A DNA stretch of 64,000 nt from JABWBH01 sp964526695 (GTDB lineage: Bacteria > Planctomycetota > Phycisphaerae > UBA1845), in assembly GCA_964526695.1 (NCBI GenBank), contig CAZGJA010000121.1, forward strand, positions 9,491 through 73,490. The letters are read 5' to 3'. The position numbers were made by a program, and so were the translations under genes. A model generated the notes under the pieces. That model was given only the letters and a program-made list of their open reading frames with translations. It was not told the origin of the DNA and did not search any database. Every line of letters starts with the position of its first letter. Position 1 is the first letter of the stretch. This document shows, one piece after another, positions 43,694-53,174 of this stretch.

Positions 43694-44152
43694 TCATCTC
43701 CGGTCCAGGCAGGTCAGCCCCAGCGCTTTCATCATCGCGCCTTCCCGCTCGCGCATGATTGCGGAAGTCGCGTCATCGACGTCATCAAAGCCCAGCAGGT
43801 GCAGCGTGCCGTGAATGACATAGAGCGCGGCCTCGGTCGTGACATCGTGCCCGCGCGCCGCCGCTTCCCGGGCCGCGGTTTCCAGGGAAATGACCAGTTC
43901 CCCGTCGAGGCCCGTCTCGCCGCCGTCGCGCAGATCAAACGAGATGACGTCGGTCGGTCCTTCGTGCCCGAGAAACTGATGATTAAGTTGCGCGATGCGC
44001 TCGTCGTCCACCAGCGCGAGGCTGATCCGCGCGCCGTCGGCAGGGTGGGCGCTGAGCGTCGTCGCCACGGCGCGACGGAGCGCCTCCGCGTCCACGGACG
44101 GCAGTCCGGGCATCGTGCTGATCTCGATCGTGCTGCGCGGCGGATCGCCCAT
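43694..44152 (-). CDS. ybeY: Endoribonuclease YbeY with altered metal site
   Basis: rRNA-maturation RNase of 152 residues, in its conserved position between pgpH/phoH and corC. Matches are ISLALVDDERIAQLNHQFLG, PTDVISFDLRDGG and the zinc motif VIHGTLHLLGFDDVDD. The canonical motif is HGxLHLxGYDH; here the third His is replaced by Asp (GFDD). Asp can ligand metal, so activity may persist. ATG 44152 is chosen because upstream codons overlap the previous gene and are Arg-rich. The first gene upstream ends 22 bases away. Confidence 0.9.
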   Translation of the reverse strand: MGDPPRSTIEISTMPGLPSVDAEALRRAVATTLSAHPADGARISLALVDDERIAQLNHQFLGHEGPTDVISFDLRDGGETGLDGELVISLETAAREAAARGHDVTTEAALYVIHGTLHLLGFDDVDDATSAIMREREGAMMKALGLTCLDRR

Positions 44153-44174
44153 GATGGTTGCACCGTGGCCATGG

Positions 44175-46496
44175 TCAGCTTGCCAGCGGCGCCGACTGGC
44201 GCGGCGCCGGCTCCGCGGCGGCGCGCGCGGCGTCGGCACGCGGATAGGCGACGCGCCCGTGGTAGAGACTGCACAGCGCCTTGACCAGCGCCTGCTCGAC
44301 CTTGTGAATGGCCGCGAGGGTGATCTCGCACTCGTCGAACTGCCCGTCGCTGAGACGGTCGGTGACGATCTGGTGAACGACGCTCTCGATGCGCCCGGGC
44401 GAGGGATCGCGCAACGACCGCACCGCGCCTTCGACGCCGTCGCAGAGCATCAGGACCGCCGTCTCGCGCGAGCGCGGCTTGGGGCCGGGGTAGCGGAACT
44501 CCGCCTCGGCCACGTCGCGGTCGTGCTTGCCCGTGGAGATGGCGGGCTGTTTTTCCGAGGCGATGTGGTGGAAGTAGCGGACCAGCGTCGTGCCGTGATG
44601 CTCGCGGATGAACGGCAGGAGCGCACCCGGCAGCTTGTACTCGCGGGCCAGCTCGACGCCGTCCTTCACGTGCGACAGGATGATCAGCAGACTCATTCGC
44701 GGCGCAAGGTTCTCATGCCGGTTGATCGGCGCGGACTGGTTCTCCGTGAAATACCCGGGCTTGAAGATTTTTCCGACGTCGTGATACAGCGCGCCCACCG
44801 AGGCCAGCAGCGCGTCGGCGCCGATCGCCCCACAGGCCTCGTCCGCCAGCTTGCTGACCGTCAGGCTGTGCTGGTAGGTGCCGGGCGCTTCCCGCGCCAG
44901 CAGTTGCAGCAGCGGCTGCGCCGAGTCGCGGTACTGCATCAGCATCAGCGGCGTGGCCAGCCGGAACACGCCCTCGACAAACGGCAGGATGCCCGACACG
45001 AAAAACGCCGACGCCATCGAGCAGCCGGCCGCCCACACGGCGCGATGCACCGCGAACGCCAGGCTCTCGCGCATCATCACGTCGCCCGCCAGGCCGGCGA
45101 GCGCCGCGGCCACCGCGGTGAGCAATCCGGCGGTAATGATCCGCGTGCGGGAGCGCACGGCGTCGAGCTGGAACGCCAGCACCGACGCGCCGGCGGACAT
45201 CGTCAGCATCAGCGGCAGCGATCCGCGCGCCGCCAGCGTCGCCAGCACGCAGACAATGCTCATCGCGCCGATGGCGAAACGTCGTGGAAAGAAAATCGCG
45301 AACGCGCCCGCGCAGCACAGCGCGGGGATCAGCACCAGCTCGCGGTACGCCGGCCACTGCACCGCGAAGAACCGCGAGGCCGCGATCGTGCCGATCACCA
45401 GGAGGGCGAACGTCCAGCGGTTGCTGCGATGCTCGAGCATCCGGGCCTGATGCTGCGACACATAGATAATCAGCCCGATGGCCACGATCGCGATCAGCAC
45501 CAGCCGCCCCGCCGCTTGCAGCCGCGTCTCAAGTTTGACCGCGCCCGCCGCGGGATCATCCGAATCCAGGAATGCCGCGAACGCCGCACGGTGCGCCAGC
45601 AGAAGCTCCACGTCGCGCACCGTCAGCACGTCGGTCGTCGCGCCGGCGGCGGGAACGACGAAGGCCTCGCCGCGCTTGAACGCGAACTTCGCGGGAATCA
45701 CCGTCTCCTGACGCGCGTTCATTTCCTGCGTCGTGCGATCAGCGTCGTAGTGCAGGGTGGCCGTCTGCGCGAGCCACGTTTCCATGAGGTCGGCGACCGG
45801 CTCGCGGAGCGGCGCCGGCAGCGAAGCGACAATGATGCCCGCGGCCTGCGCGATCCGGTCACGCGACTCCAGCGGCGTGACCTCGTCGAGCGGGAGCGAC
45901 CGGACGGTTGCGGCGTCGCCCTCGCCGCGATGCACAAGGATCCAGCTCGCGCTCGACCCGGGGCTGCGCGGCTCGCGCTCCAGATCACGAATCGTGTAGG
46001 TGGTGAGGATCGATGCCTCCACGCCGTCCAGCGCGGGCGGCGTCGATTCCTCTTGCGAACGGATCGCGTTCCGCAGCGTCGTAAAGCTCTCGGGGAGCAC
46101 GTCCTTCAAACCCTGCTGCGCCTTCAGCGAGGGCAACGGTACGTCTTGATAGGCCGCGTCGAGCACGGTCCGCAAACGGCGCATAAGCTCCCGCGCCTGC
46201 GATTCGTCGAACGTGTAGTGGCTGGGCGCGTTCTCCCGCGCCTTGCGTTTCTCGAAATCCGTCGTGGCCCGGTCGGCGACCTCGAAATCCACGAGCGCGA
46301 CGACCGGCGACTGGATCCGCTGACCCAGCGTGTACGGCAGCGGCTCCGGCCCATAGAGCGTCGCCAGCGAAAACCCTGCCAGACACACCGCCAGCATGCG
46401 CATCGGGCGGCTGGAGAGCGCGTGCCACAGCTTGATCAGCGGCGACGGCCCTGATTTCCACTTCTTCTCCAGGTTGGTTCGACGTCGAAAGGCCAT
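44175..46496 (-). CDS. 7TM-HD phosphodiesterase (PgpH-like, cyclic di-AMP type)
   Basis: A 773-residue membrane protein. After an N-terminal helix (MRMLAVCLAGFSLATLYGPE) comes a large extracytoplasmic 7TMR-HDED domain to about residue 300, then seven membrane helices, then a cytoplasmic HDIG-type HD domain. The HD domain has YQHSLTVSKLADEACGAIGA, GALYHDVGKIFKPGYFTENQ, DGVELAREYKLP and IREHHGTTLV, all metal-binding His/Asp residues present. Homologues hydrolyse cyclic di-AMP. The gene sits between phoH and ybeY, the usual place. No c-di-AMP cyclase is in the window. Confidence 0.92.
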   Translation of the reverse strand: MAFRRRTNLEKKWKSGPSPLIKLWHALSSRPMRMLAVCLAGFSLATLYGPEPLPYTLGQRIQSPVVALVDFEVADRATTDFEKRKARENAPSHYTFDESQARELMRRLRTVLDAAYQDVPLPSLKAQQGLKDVLPESFTTLRNAIRSQEESTPPALDGVEASILTTYTIRDLEREPRSPGSSASWILVHRGEGDAATVRSLPLDEVTPLESRDRIAQAAGIIVASLPAPLREPVADLMETWLAQTATLHYDADRTTQEMNARQETVIPAKFAFKRGEAFVVPAAGATTDVLTVRDVELLLAHRAAFAAFLDSDDPAAGAVKLETRLQAAGRLVLIAIVAIGLIIYVSQHQARMLEHRSNRWTFALLVIGTIAASRFFAVQWPAYRELVLIPALCCAGAFAIFFPRRFAIGAMSIVCVLATLAARGSLPLMLTMSAGASVLAFQLDAVRSRTRIITAGLLTAVAAALAGLAGDVMMRESLAFAVHRAVWAAGCSMASAFFVSGILPFVEGVFRLATPLMLMQYRDSAQPLLQLLAREAPGTYQHSLTVSKLADEACGAIGADALLASVGALYHDVGKIFKPGYFTENQSAPINRHENLAPRMSLLIILSHVKDGVELAREYKLPGALLPFIREHHGTTLVRYFHHIASEKQPAISTGKHDRDVAEAEFRYPGPKPRSRETAVLMLCDGVEGAVRSLRDPSPGRIESVVHQIVTDRLSDGQFDECEITLAAIHKVEQALVKALCSLYHGRVAYPRADAARAAAEPAPRQSAPLAS

Positions 46497-46520
46497 ACTC
46501 AGACCCGGCGTTGGAATGCC

Positions 46521-47489
46521 TCATCCCGAGTGGTTCGTCATGCTCCCGTAGGCGTCCACGACCTGCTGCACCAGCGGATGGCGGACGATGTCCTTTTCAG
46601 TCAGGCGGACGATCGCCACCCCCACGGCGTTCTGCAGACGGCGCACGGCGTCAATCAAACCGCTCTGCCGCCCGCCTTCGAGGTCCACCTGCGTGTCGTC
46701 CCCCGTGACGATCATCTTGCTGCCGTTGCCCAGCCGCGTGAGGAACATCAGCATCTGCCGCGGCGTGGCGTTCTGCGCTTCGTCCAAGATGACGGCCGCG
46801 TGGTTCAGCGTTCGCCCGCGCATGAACGCCAGCGGGCTGATCTCGATGATGTCGTTGGCGATGAAACGGCGCACCTGCTCGAACGGCATCATGTCGTGCA
46901 TGGCGTCAAACAACGGGCGCAGGTACGGGTTGACCTTCGCCTGCATGTCGCCCGGAAGGAAGCCCAGCTTCTCCCCGGCCTCCACCGCCGGTCGAACGAG
47001 CACAATGCACTTGATCGACCCGGCCTTCAGCAGCGACACCGCCATCGCGACCGCCAGATACGTCTTGCCCGTGCCCGCCGGCCCCAGGCAGATCGTCAGG
47101 TCATGATCGCGCACGGCTTGGAGATAAATCTGCTGGCCGGGCGTGCGCGCCGTGATGTGCGTCGAGGAGAGGTACACGCGAATGTGGGGCTGCCCGGCGT
47201 CCGAGTGCGGCGAGTGCCCCGCCCGCTCGATGGCGTCCGCGACGGAGTCGTCATCCAGCCCGGGACCGACGCGCAGAATGTCCTGCAGCTCCTCGATCAC
47301 CAGCTTGGCGCGCCCCACCGACTGCGACTTGCCGGCAATGTGGATGTGATCGCCGCGGGCGGAGATGGCGACGTCGAAAGCCGTGCGGATTCGACGCAAG
47401 TGGCGGTCGGACGGTCCGTACAAGGCGCCGCGATGGCGGGGGTCGTCGATTTTGAGCGTCAGCTCAACGGGTTGATTGTCGTCCATCAT
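46521..47489 (-). CDS. PhoH family ATPase
   Basis: A 322-residue protein of the PhoH-like (PhoH/YbeZ) P-loop NTPase family. An N-terminal KH-like part (about 1-100) is followed by Walker A LGPAGTGKT near residue 137, VRPAVEAGEKLGFLPGDMQ, Walker B VILDEAQNATPRQM and SKMIVTGDDTQVDL. YbeZ proteins work with YbeY in rRNA processing, which matches the order phoH-pgpH-ybeY here. It is 24 bases ahead of pgpH, so they are cotranscribed. Confidence 0.93.
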   Translation of the reverse strand: MMDDNQPVELTLKIDDPRHRGALYGPSDRHLRRIRTAFDVAISARGDHIHIAGKSQSVGRAKLVIEELQDILRVGPGLDDDSVADAIERAGHSPHSDAGQPHIRVYLSSTHITARTPGQQIYLQAVRDHDLTICLGPAGTGKTYLAVAMAVSLLKAGSIKCIVLVRPAVEAGEKLGFLPGDMQAKVNPYLRPLFDAMHDMMPFEQVRRFIANDIIEISPLAFMRGRTLNHAAVILDEAQNATPRQMLMFLTRLGNGSKMIVTGDDTQVDLEGGRQSGLIDAVRRLQNAVGVAIVRLTEKDIVRHPLVQQVVDAYGSMTNHSG

Positions 47490-47566
47490 TCAGTCGCGTG
47501 CCGCGCCGGATTCCCCATCCGCCCATCCAGTAGGCTTCGGCGAACCGGCGGCAAAACTCCATCCCG

Positions 47567-48571
47567 CTACACCACGCCCCACACCTCCGCCAGCAAAAAC
47601 CACGCGGCGGGCAGCGCCGCACAGGGGCTGTCCAGCAAGTCCAGTATACCCCCATACGTGGGAATGTAAGAGGCGGAGTCCTTCACTTGGGCCTCCCGCT
47701 TAAGGCAAGACTCGAATAAATCACCCACGAGTGCAACCAATGCGAGAACGGCCCCCAACAAGGCCGCGCGAGCGTAGCCGAGCTTCTCGAAAGTCGAGCA
47801 GATTTCACCGATCAGGATGCGATGTCGGGGAGTGTCCTGCGTGGCCAGGAACGGAGGCAGTGCGTCCGTCCAGCGATAGAGAGCGACCAGCCCCACGGCG
47901 ACGCCGGCACTGAGCGCGACGCCGCCGAACAGACCCTCCCATGACTTGGCGGGACTGATGGCCGGAATGAGCTTGTGCCGCCCGAAGGCCGACCCGACGA
48001 GGTACCCGCCGATGTCCGAGCACTTCGTGATGAGGAAAATGAGGAGCACCAGCCAGGCCCCCTCGGCAGGCGAAGCCCAGACCCGGCATCTCAGCAGCAC
48101 AGCGAACGACGGCAGCAACCCGAGGTAGAGAATCATCAGCAGCGTCGAGCCGGCGTCGCGCAGGGTTCGGCCGGGGTCTTTGCGGAACACCTGCAAGGTC
48201 ATCGTGCCCAGCACGGCCGCGACGAGCAGGATGAGCTGGCCGATCTCGCCGTCGAGAGTCCGCGGGCGATTGCCCAGCCAACCGGTGGAGGCGACCCAAG
48301 GCTGGATCATCAGGAGGAAGATGATGCAGAACGCCCAGGCGGAGTGAGGTCGGCAGTCCGCGCGCATCAACATGCCGCGCAGCTCCCAAGCGGAGGCGAG
48401 AACCATCAGCAGCACGATGAGCGGGATGAAACTCCCCTGCCGCAGCAGCGCGGCGAAGGGGTAGGTGTCCTCCGTCGTCGCCGCGATCAGACCGTCGGCC
48501 ATGGCGATGATGAACATCAGCAGGATGGCGATGATGCCGAAGCTGATTCGTTGAACGACTTTGAGGCTCAT
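47567..48571 (-). CDS. cdsA: Phosphatidate cytidylyltransferase
   Basis: Makes CDP-diacylglycerol from phosphatidic acid and CTP for phospholipid synthesis. A 334-residue membrane protein with about eight helices. Near the end is the CdsA signature region: DIGGYLVGSAFGRHKLIPAI, SPAKSWEG, and GDLFESCLKREAQVKDSASY followed by IPTYGGILDLLDS. The usual HGGxxDRxDS appears as YGGILDLLDS, with the His and Arg changed. ATG 48571 begins MSLKVVQRISFG; further upstream codons look non-coding. It lies between rsgA and phoH on the same strand. Confidence 0.88.
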   Translation of the reverse strand: MSLKVVQRISFGIIAILLMFIIAMADGLIAATTEDTYPFAALLRQGSFIPLIVLLMVLASAWELRGMLMRADCRPHSAWAFCIIFLLMIQPWVASTGWLGNRPRTLDGEIGQLILLVAAVLGTMTLQVFRKDPGRTLRDAGSTLLMILYLGLLPSFAVLLRCRVWASPAEGAWLVLLIFLITKCSDIGGYLVGSAFGRHKLIPAISPAKSWEGLFGGVALSAGVAVGLVALYRWTDALPPFLATQDTPRHRILIGEICSTFEKLGYARAALLGAVLALVALVGDLFESCLKREAQVKDSASYIPTYGGILDLLDSPCAALPAAWFLLAEVWGVV

Positions 48572-48643
48572 GCTCGTTCGAAGAAGGAGGATAGCGGTGC
48601 CTGCATTTGGCAACCGCGTGGGAAGGCGGATTCTCGAAGCCAC

Positions 48644-49786
48644 TCAATCGTAACAAGGTTCATACGCCGGGTCCGTGAACATGCGGACATAGCTTTCATG
48701 CCGCAGCGGATCGATCGCGCCGCCCTCCACGCCGCGAATGACCGCGCAATCCGCCTCGTGGATGTGCGTGCAGTCGGGGAACTTACACGATGGGATGAAT
48801 TCAAGGAACTCCACGAAATACTGCTCCAGCTCGAAGCGGCCCAGCACGGAGATGTCCATCGAGCGCACGCCCGGCGTGTCCACGATGTAGCCGCCGCCCC
48901 GAAGCGGCATGAGGATGGCCGTCGTGGTGGTGTGCCGTCCCTTGCCGAAACGTCGGTCCAGCGCCCCGACGCGCAGGTTTAGATCGGGCTGAAGGGCGTT
49001 GAGCAGGGCGCTCTTGCCGACGCCGCTTTGTCCAACCACAACCGAGGAACGATCGGTCAGCGCGGCGCGAAGCTCCTCAAGCCCCGCGCCGTTCAACGCG
49101 CTGGTGGCGAAGGCGGCATAACCCAGCGGGCGGTAGATATCGAGCACTTCCTCCGCCTCGGGATCGAGGTCGATCTTGTTCATGCAGATGATGGGGGTCA
49201 TGCGCCCTTTGAGCGCGGCGACGATGTAGCGATCCATAAGGTGCGGCTTGGGCGGGGGGAGACCGGCGCTGGTGACGATGACGACCTGATCGACATTGGC
49301 GGCGACGGCGTGAACGCGCTTGCCGGCCTTGCGCAACAGCTCCGTGCGGCGCGGCTCGACGCGCTCGATGAAGCCTTCGCCGGGGGCGTCGCTTGTCGGC
49401 AGGGAGGCCTCGCGGAAGCGCACGATATCGCCGACCGTCAGCGGACTTCGGGCGTCGATGAGCTGCGTGCGCAGCAGACGCCGCAGCCCGCAGAGCCAGA
49501 CGTGCCCGTCGGCATCGACTTCGTTGAGCCGCCCCCGAATGCTCAGCACGACGCCCGTTCTCAGCGCGTACCGCTCGCTCTCGTCCACGAGGATCGTGCG
49601 CTTGCGGGAGAGGTCGCCCTTCGTGCGGATCTGCTCGCTTTGGTGGCCCTCAAGCTCACCGCCCTCGGCCTGCCGGGTCTGTCGCGTCCAGTCCTTAATG
49701 CGTGCGGGGCGTCCGCGGTTGCGGCGGAACGCCACCCGCACTTTCTTCTTCGACACGGGTCCACCCTGACCGGCCTGGTCGTCCAT
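48644..49786 (-). CDS. rsgA: Ribosome small-subunit GTPase RsgA
   Basis: Circularly permuted GTPase that helps mature the 30S subunit. The 380-residue protein has a basic N-terminus, an OB fold (RTGVVLSIRGRLNEVDADG), the G4 motif MNKIDL before the P-loop GQSGVGKSALLNAL near residue 250, DTPGVRSMDI (G3), and a C-terminal zinc knuckle CKFPDCTHIHEADCAV. A GTG at 49756 with AGGGTGG upstream is a good alternative start. It directly abuts the preceding metalloprotease gene. Confidence 0.93.
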   Translation of the reverse strand: MDDQAGQGGPVSKKKVRVAFRRNRGRPARIKDWTRQTRQAEGGELEGHQSEQIRTKGDLSRKRTILVDESERYALRTGVVLSIRGRLNEVDADGHVWLCGLRRLLRTQLIDARSPLTVGDIVRFREASLPTSDAPGEGFIERVEPRRTELLRKAGKRVHAVAANVDQVVIVTSAGLPPPKPHLMDRYIVAALKGRMTPIICMNKIDLDPEAEEVLDIYRPLGYAAFATSALNGAGLEELRAALTDRSSVVVGQSGVGKSALLNALQPDLNLRVGALDRRFGKGRHTTTTAILMPLRGGGYIVDTPGVRSMDISVLGRFELEQYFVEFLEFIPSCKFPDCTHIHEADCAVIRGVEGGAIDPLRHESYVRMFTDPAYEPCYD

Positions 49787-51367
49787 CTAGTCGCACGTCA
49801 CCAGCAGCGGGGATTGACAACCCGCGGGTTCCTCCAGCGCCACCGTCACACTCGAATGATAGCAGCAGATATTCCCAATGGCTCGATCGTTCACGATGGG
49901 AATCGTAATGGGCAGCCCATTGTAGGACACAATGACATCCTGCCCGTGGTGTGCGTCGCTCCACAGCAGCACTTTCGCGGTGACCGTGCCGGAACCGCCA
50001 CATTTGGCGCGGAACTTGCGGATGTCGCCGCATTTCACGTCGCACTCGGCGTCGGAAAGCAGATCACAACCCACACCCCGGTCGAGGTACGGCAGGATGG
50101 CCTCGGTCAGCGTGCGCTCATGGAAGCCGAGGATGATGTTGCTCATGCCGCCGGTGCAGCCGTGGCAGTAGCTCATGATCGTGCCGTATCGCCGCAGGGT
50201 GCAATCGCCCAGCCCGCATCCATCGATCGGGGGAGAGTGGTCGTGCGTGTGCGGAGCGCCGAAGTTGTGCCCCAGTTCATGGCAGACGACGAAGGGATCC
50301 CAGTTCTGGTAGTGGTGGTCCCGCAGCGGATAAGGGAACGCGCCGCCCAGCGCGCCGGACAGCCCGTACTCATACCCCCAGTTGCACAGCCCGGGCAGGT
50401 AGGCCACGCCGCCGCCGTACATCGAGGACAAAATGTGCGCCGCATGACGGGGCACGTGCCCCATGTTGGCGTTCCAGTAGTTCTGAAACTCGCCGAGTCC
50501 GCCGCCGGCGTACGGGTCCACGTCCGAGTCCCACACCCGCAGGAAGCTGAGGCGGATGCGCGCGTTCACGTCGCGCGTGTAGATTTCGTTGACCGCGCCC
50601 CACAGCGTGGCCGCATATTCGGCCGAGCGCACGGCGTCGCCCCCGAAGATCTGCCCGGTGTACTCCCAGTCGGTGTCCACCGCGAGAATCGCCACGCGGC
50701 ATCGCGCGCCGTTGGCGAACTCCGCGCCGCCCTCATCGGTGTCCTCGAACTCGATCCTGGAGAAGGCGGAAGAATCCGTGAGGCAGTCGAACCCCTTCCA
50801 GTCGATGCTCCCTTCCGGAAGCTCCGCGGGGTCGAAGATGACCGGCGGCATGTTCATTCCTGCCGGTCCGGTGGACAGGATGTACGTGCGCCCGTCGCGG
50901 ATGACGTAACCGAATTGAGCATCATCCGAGAGGCTCAGGTACACGCGGCTGGCCGGCTCGCCGAGGATATGGCCTGAAAGCAACGTCAGCCCCGGCAGTG
51001 CGAGCGGGTGCTCGCCGCCGGTGGAACCGACGACGATCTTCGCATCCGGCGTGAAAAGATCGATCCTGCGGACCAGCAGATCGGCGCGGTTTTCGGACCT
51101 CACCGGGAAGCCTTCGAGCACGAATGGTCCGTCCAGCGATTCATACCGGTCATCGCGCCGACTGAACGCAAGTCGCGTCACCCCGTCGCCGTCCGCCGCC
51201 ACAGCCTCAAGCGGCGACGCTACCCGGGGCAGCGGCGGCGACACCTGGGAGCGTTGCGGCCCATCCTCCGCCCGCGAGGGCGCAAGGGCAAACATCCCCC
51301 CCGCCAGCACGAAAACCACCCACAAACCACGCCCCCCCACCCAGCTTCCCATTTCCCTGCCATTCAT
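49787..51367 (-). CDS. Secreted zinc metalloprotease (M12-like)
   Basis: A 526-residue exported peptidase. A signal peptide (GLWVVFVLAGGMFALAPSRA) is followed by a pro-region-like domain to about residue 200. The catalytic domain has CRVAILAVDTDWEYTGQIFG and the extended zinc site VCHELGHNFGAPHTHDH near residue 361, with GTIMSYCHGC as the Met-turn region. This is the metzincin pattern HExxHxxGxxH...M. A C-terminal beta-rich domain (FRAKCGGSGTVTAKVLLWSD) with paired Cys ends the protein. ATG 51367 starts MNGREMGSW. A good promoter lies about 110 bases upstream. Confidence 0.85.
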   Translation of the reverse strand: MNGREMGSWVGGRGLWVVFVLAGGMFALAPSRAEDGPQRSQVSPPLPRVASPLEAVAADGDGVTRLAFSRRDDRYESLDGPFVLEGFPVRSENRADLLVRRIDLFTPDAKIVVGSTGGEHPLALPGLTLLSGHILGEPASRVYLSLSDDAQFGYVIRDGRTYILSTGPAGMNMPPVIFDPAELPEGSIDWKGFDCLTDSSAFSRIEFEDTDEGGAEFANGARCRVAILAVDTDWEYTGQIFGGDAVRSAEYAATLWGAVNEIYTRDVNARIRLSFLRVWDSDVDPYAGGGLGEFQNYWNANMGHVPRHAAHILSSMYGGGVAYLPGLCNWGYEYGLSGALGGAFPYPLRDHHYQNWDPFVVCHELGHNFGAPHTHDHSPPIDGCGLGDCTLRRYGTIMSYCHGCTGGMSNIILGFHERTLTEAILPYLDRGVGCDLLSDAECDVKCGDIRKFRAKCGGSGTVTAKVLLWSDAHHGQDVIVSYNGLPITIPIVNDRAIGNICCYHSSVTVALEEPAGCQSPLLVTCD

Positions 51368-51475
51368 GAGACGTCCCCCTGATTCTCTGCGACCCGCCCG
51401 CGATCGACGACCAGAAGACCGCGCAGCAGACCTGTTCCCCTCCGGCCCGGAGACATCTCCGTGCCGGAACCCACC

Positions 51476-51504
51476 AGCATAGCAAGAGACAACCAAGTTG
51501 TTAA
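51476..51504 (-). promoter_or_regulatory. Sigma-70-type promoter for the metalloprotease gene
   Basis: On the minus strand, TTAACA (51499-51504) and TATGCT (51476-51481) are separated by 17 bases. TTAACA matches the -35 consensus at five of six positions and TATGCT the -10 at four. Confidence 0.5.
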
Positions 51505-51748
51505 TTGGCAGCGGGCTGTCGTACCGTAATCTGCAACCCCGTAGCGCCTTAATCAGCAAGCCCCCACAGCGCCTGCATCAGCGAGCCGTTGAACCAGGAT
51601 GGCGCGGACCTCCGGGACGTGCATGACGGCTCCCTCGGCAGCGAGAGATGTGGCGGAACGCCTCCCCCTGAAAGGCGGAGGCTGGGAGGGGGCTCCTTCG
51701 GCAACGGCGCGACATGCGATGTGCGGTGCGCTGCCGAGCGGGTGTGAA
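51505..51748. other. Intergenic region between waaA and metalloprotease genes
   Basis: Together with the leader, a 381-base spacer. It contains a GCCTCCCCCTGAAAGGCGGA-type hairpin (about 51659-51680), a dispersed repeat also hinted at near 63790-63850. No gene seen. Confidence 0.4.
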
Positions 51749-53125
51749 TCATCGATCGCCGCCTGCGGTTTCATCCAACAAGAGCGTCAGTCGGCGAAGG
51801 GTCCGCGCGGTCGCCCCCTGGTTGGCGATCACGACCTCGCGCCCTCGACGTCCCAAGTCTGACGCGTCACGGACGGCATTGAGAAGTGATTCGACCTCCC
51901 GGCAGAGCTGCGCGGCATCGGCCGCGGTTCGGATCGCGCCCACGGCGCTGAAGGCGCTGACCGGCTCGTGGAAATTCTCCATGTGCGGCCCGCAGAGCAT
52001 GGGCTTGGCGAGGGCGGCCACTTCAATCGGATCGGATCCGCCCATGGGCGCCAGCGACCGGCCCACGAAGACGACCGTGGCCAGCGCATAGAACTTGCGC
52101 AGCTCGCCGAGCGTGTCCCCGAGGATGACGAAGTCCGCCTGGCCGCTTGCCGGCTTCGGGCTTGTAGCGATCGGTCCATTCTTCGGACCGCCGACCGGGA
52201 CCGCGCCTGCCGCATCCACCCTCTGCTCCGCACTGTCAGGGCATTGCGTGCGTCGCAGGCATCGCAGGCCTCGGGCCTCGATGAGGCGAGCGACTTCGTC
52301 AAAACGCTCGGGCTTGCGCGGCACGATGGCGAGCCGGATGCGTTGACCCTTGTCAACCAATATCCGGTACGTGTCGAGCAGAATCTCCTCCTCGCCCGGT
52401 CCGGTGCTGCCGCACACCCATAGCGGGACACGCGGGTCGATGCGCATGGCGACGCGGAGCGACTCCATCCCCGGCACGTCGTCCGTCACGGCGGCCGTGT
52501 CCCACTTCAGCGAGGACGTGATCTCGACGCGATCTTTCCCCACGCCCAAGCCGAGAAAGCGATCGGCAATCGCGCGATCCTGCGCGCCGACCCACGTCAG
52601 CCGCGCGAACATGGATCGCGCAAGCCCGCCGAGCCGGCTCAGCCGTCGCGCGCTGCGCGGCGTCAGTCGTCCGTTGACGATGGCGACCGGGATGTCGCGG
52701 CGATGCGCCTGTTGCACGAGGTTGTACCAGACCTCCAGCTCGACCAGCACGATCAATGTGGGCCGGATGCGGTCGAGGGCGCGGTTGATCGCCACGCTGA
52801 AGTCGAGCGGGAATCGGAACACGCGCTGGGGGCCGTAGAGCTGCGTCGCCCGGGCAAAGCCGGTGTCGGTGGTTGAGGAAACGACGATCTCCACGTCCGG
52901 TCTCGACTCCGCCAGGCCCTTGACCAGTGCCGGCGTGCAGTTGACCTCGCCCAGCGAGACGGCGTGAATCCATACCCGCGGCCGGTTCGGGGAGAATCGC
53001 GGAACGCCGCCGAACCGCTCTCGCCAGCCATGCCGGTTTTTCTTCAGGACGAGTGCCTGGTAGAGGGCAAACGGCAGGTAAAGCAGCCCCGCGAGGAGAT
53101 AAACGAGATCCGCCAGCCAGCGCAT
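51749..53125 (-). CDS. waaA: 3-deoxy-D-manno-octulosonic acid transferase (Kdo transferase)
   Basis: Adds Kdo to the lipid A precursor at the inner membrane. The 458-residue protein starts with a membrane-anchoring helix (LADLVYLLAGLLYLPFALYQ) followed by the GT30 hallmark RPRVWIHAVSLGEVNCTPAL, with the catalytic Glu in SLGE. Other matches are VVSSTTDTGFARA, VLVELEVWYNLVQQA, VWVCGSTGPGEEEILL-like and IVPRKPERFDEVA. The end contains GGSDPIEVAALAKPMLCGPH. Its presence argues for a lipopolysaccharide-type outer membrane. The C-terminal part is some 30 residues longer than in E. coli. Confidence 0.92.
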   Translation of the reverse strand: MRWLADLVYLLAGLLYLPFALYQALVLKKNRHGWRERFGGVPRFSPNRPRVWIHAVSLGEVNCTPALVKGLAESRPDVEIVVSSTTDTGFARATQLYGPQRVFRFPLDFSVAINRALDRIRPTLIVLVELEVWYNLVQQAHRRDIPVAIVNGRLTPRSARRLSRLGGLARSMFARLTWVGAQDRAIADRFLGLGVGKDRVEITSSLKWDTAAVTDDVPGMESLRVAMRIDPRVPLWVCGSTGPGEEEILLDTYRILVDKGQRIRLAIVPRKPERFDEVARLIEARGLRCLRRTQCPDSAEQRVDAAGAVPVGGPKNGPIATSPKPASGQADFVILGDTLGELRKFYALATVVFVGRSLAPMGGSDPIEVAALAKPMLCGPHMENFHEPVSAFSAVGAIRTAADAAQLCREVESLLNAVRDASDLGRRGREVVIANQGATARTLRRLTLLLDETAGGDR

Positions 53126-53174
53126 CGCGGCATCCTAACGAAGCCGGACAACGGCAGGCAACCGCCACGTGTGA

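Noticed and set aside
43995..46454. Plus-strand reading frame of 819 codons
   Set aside because: It is antisense to the pgpH-like gene and very rich in Arg, His and Gln, typical of a shadow frame.
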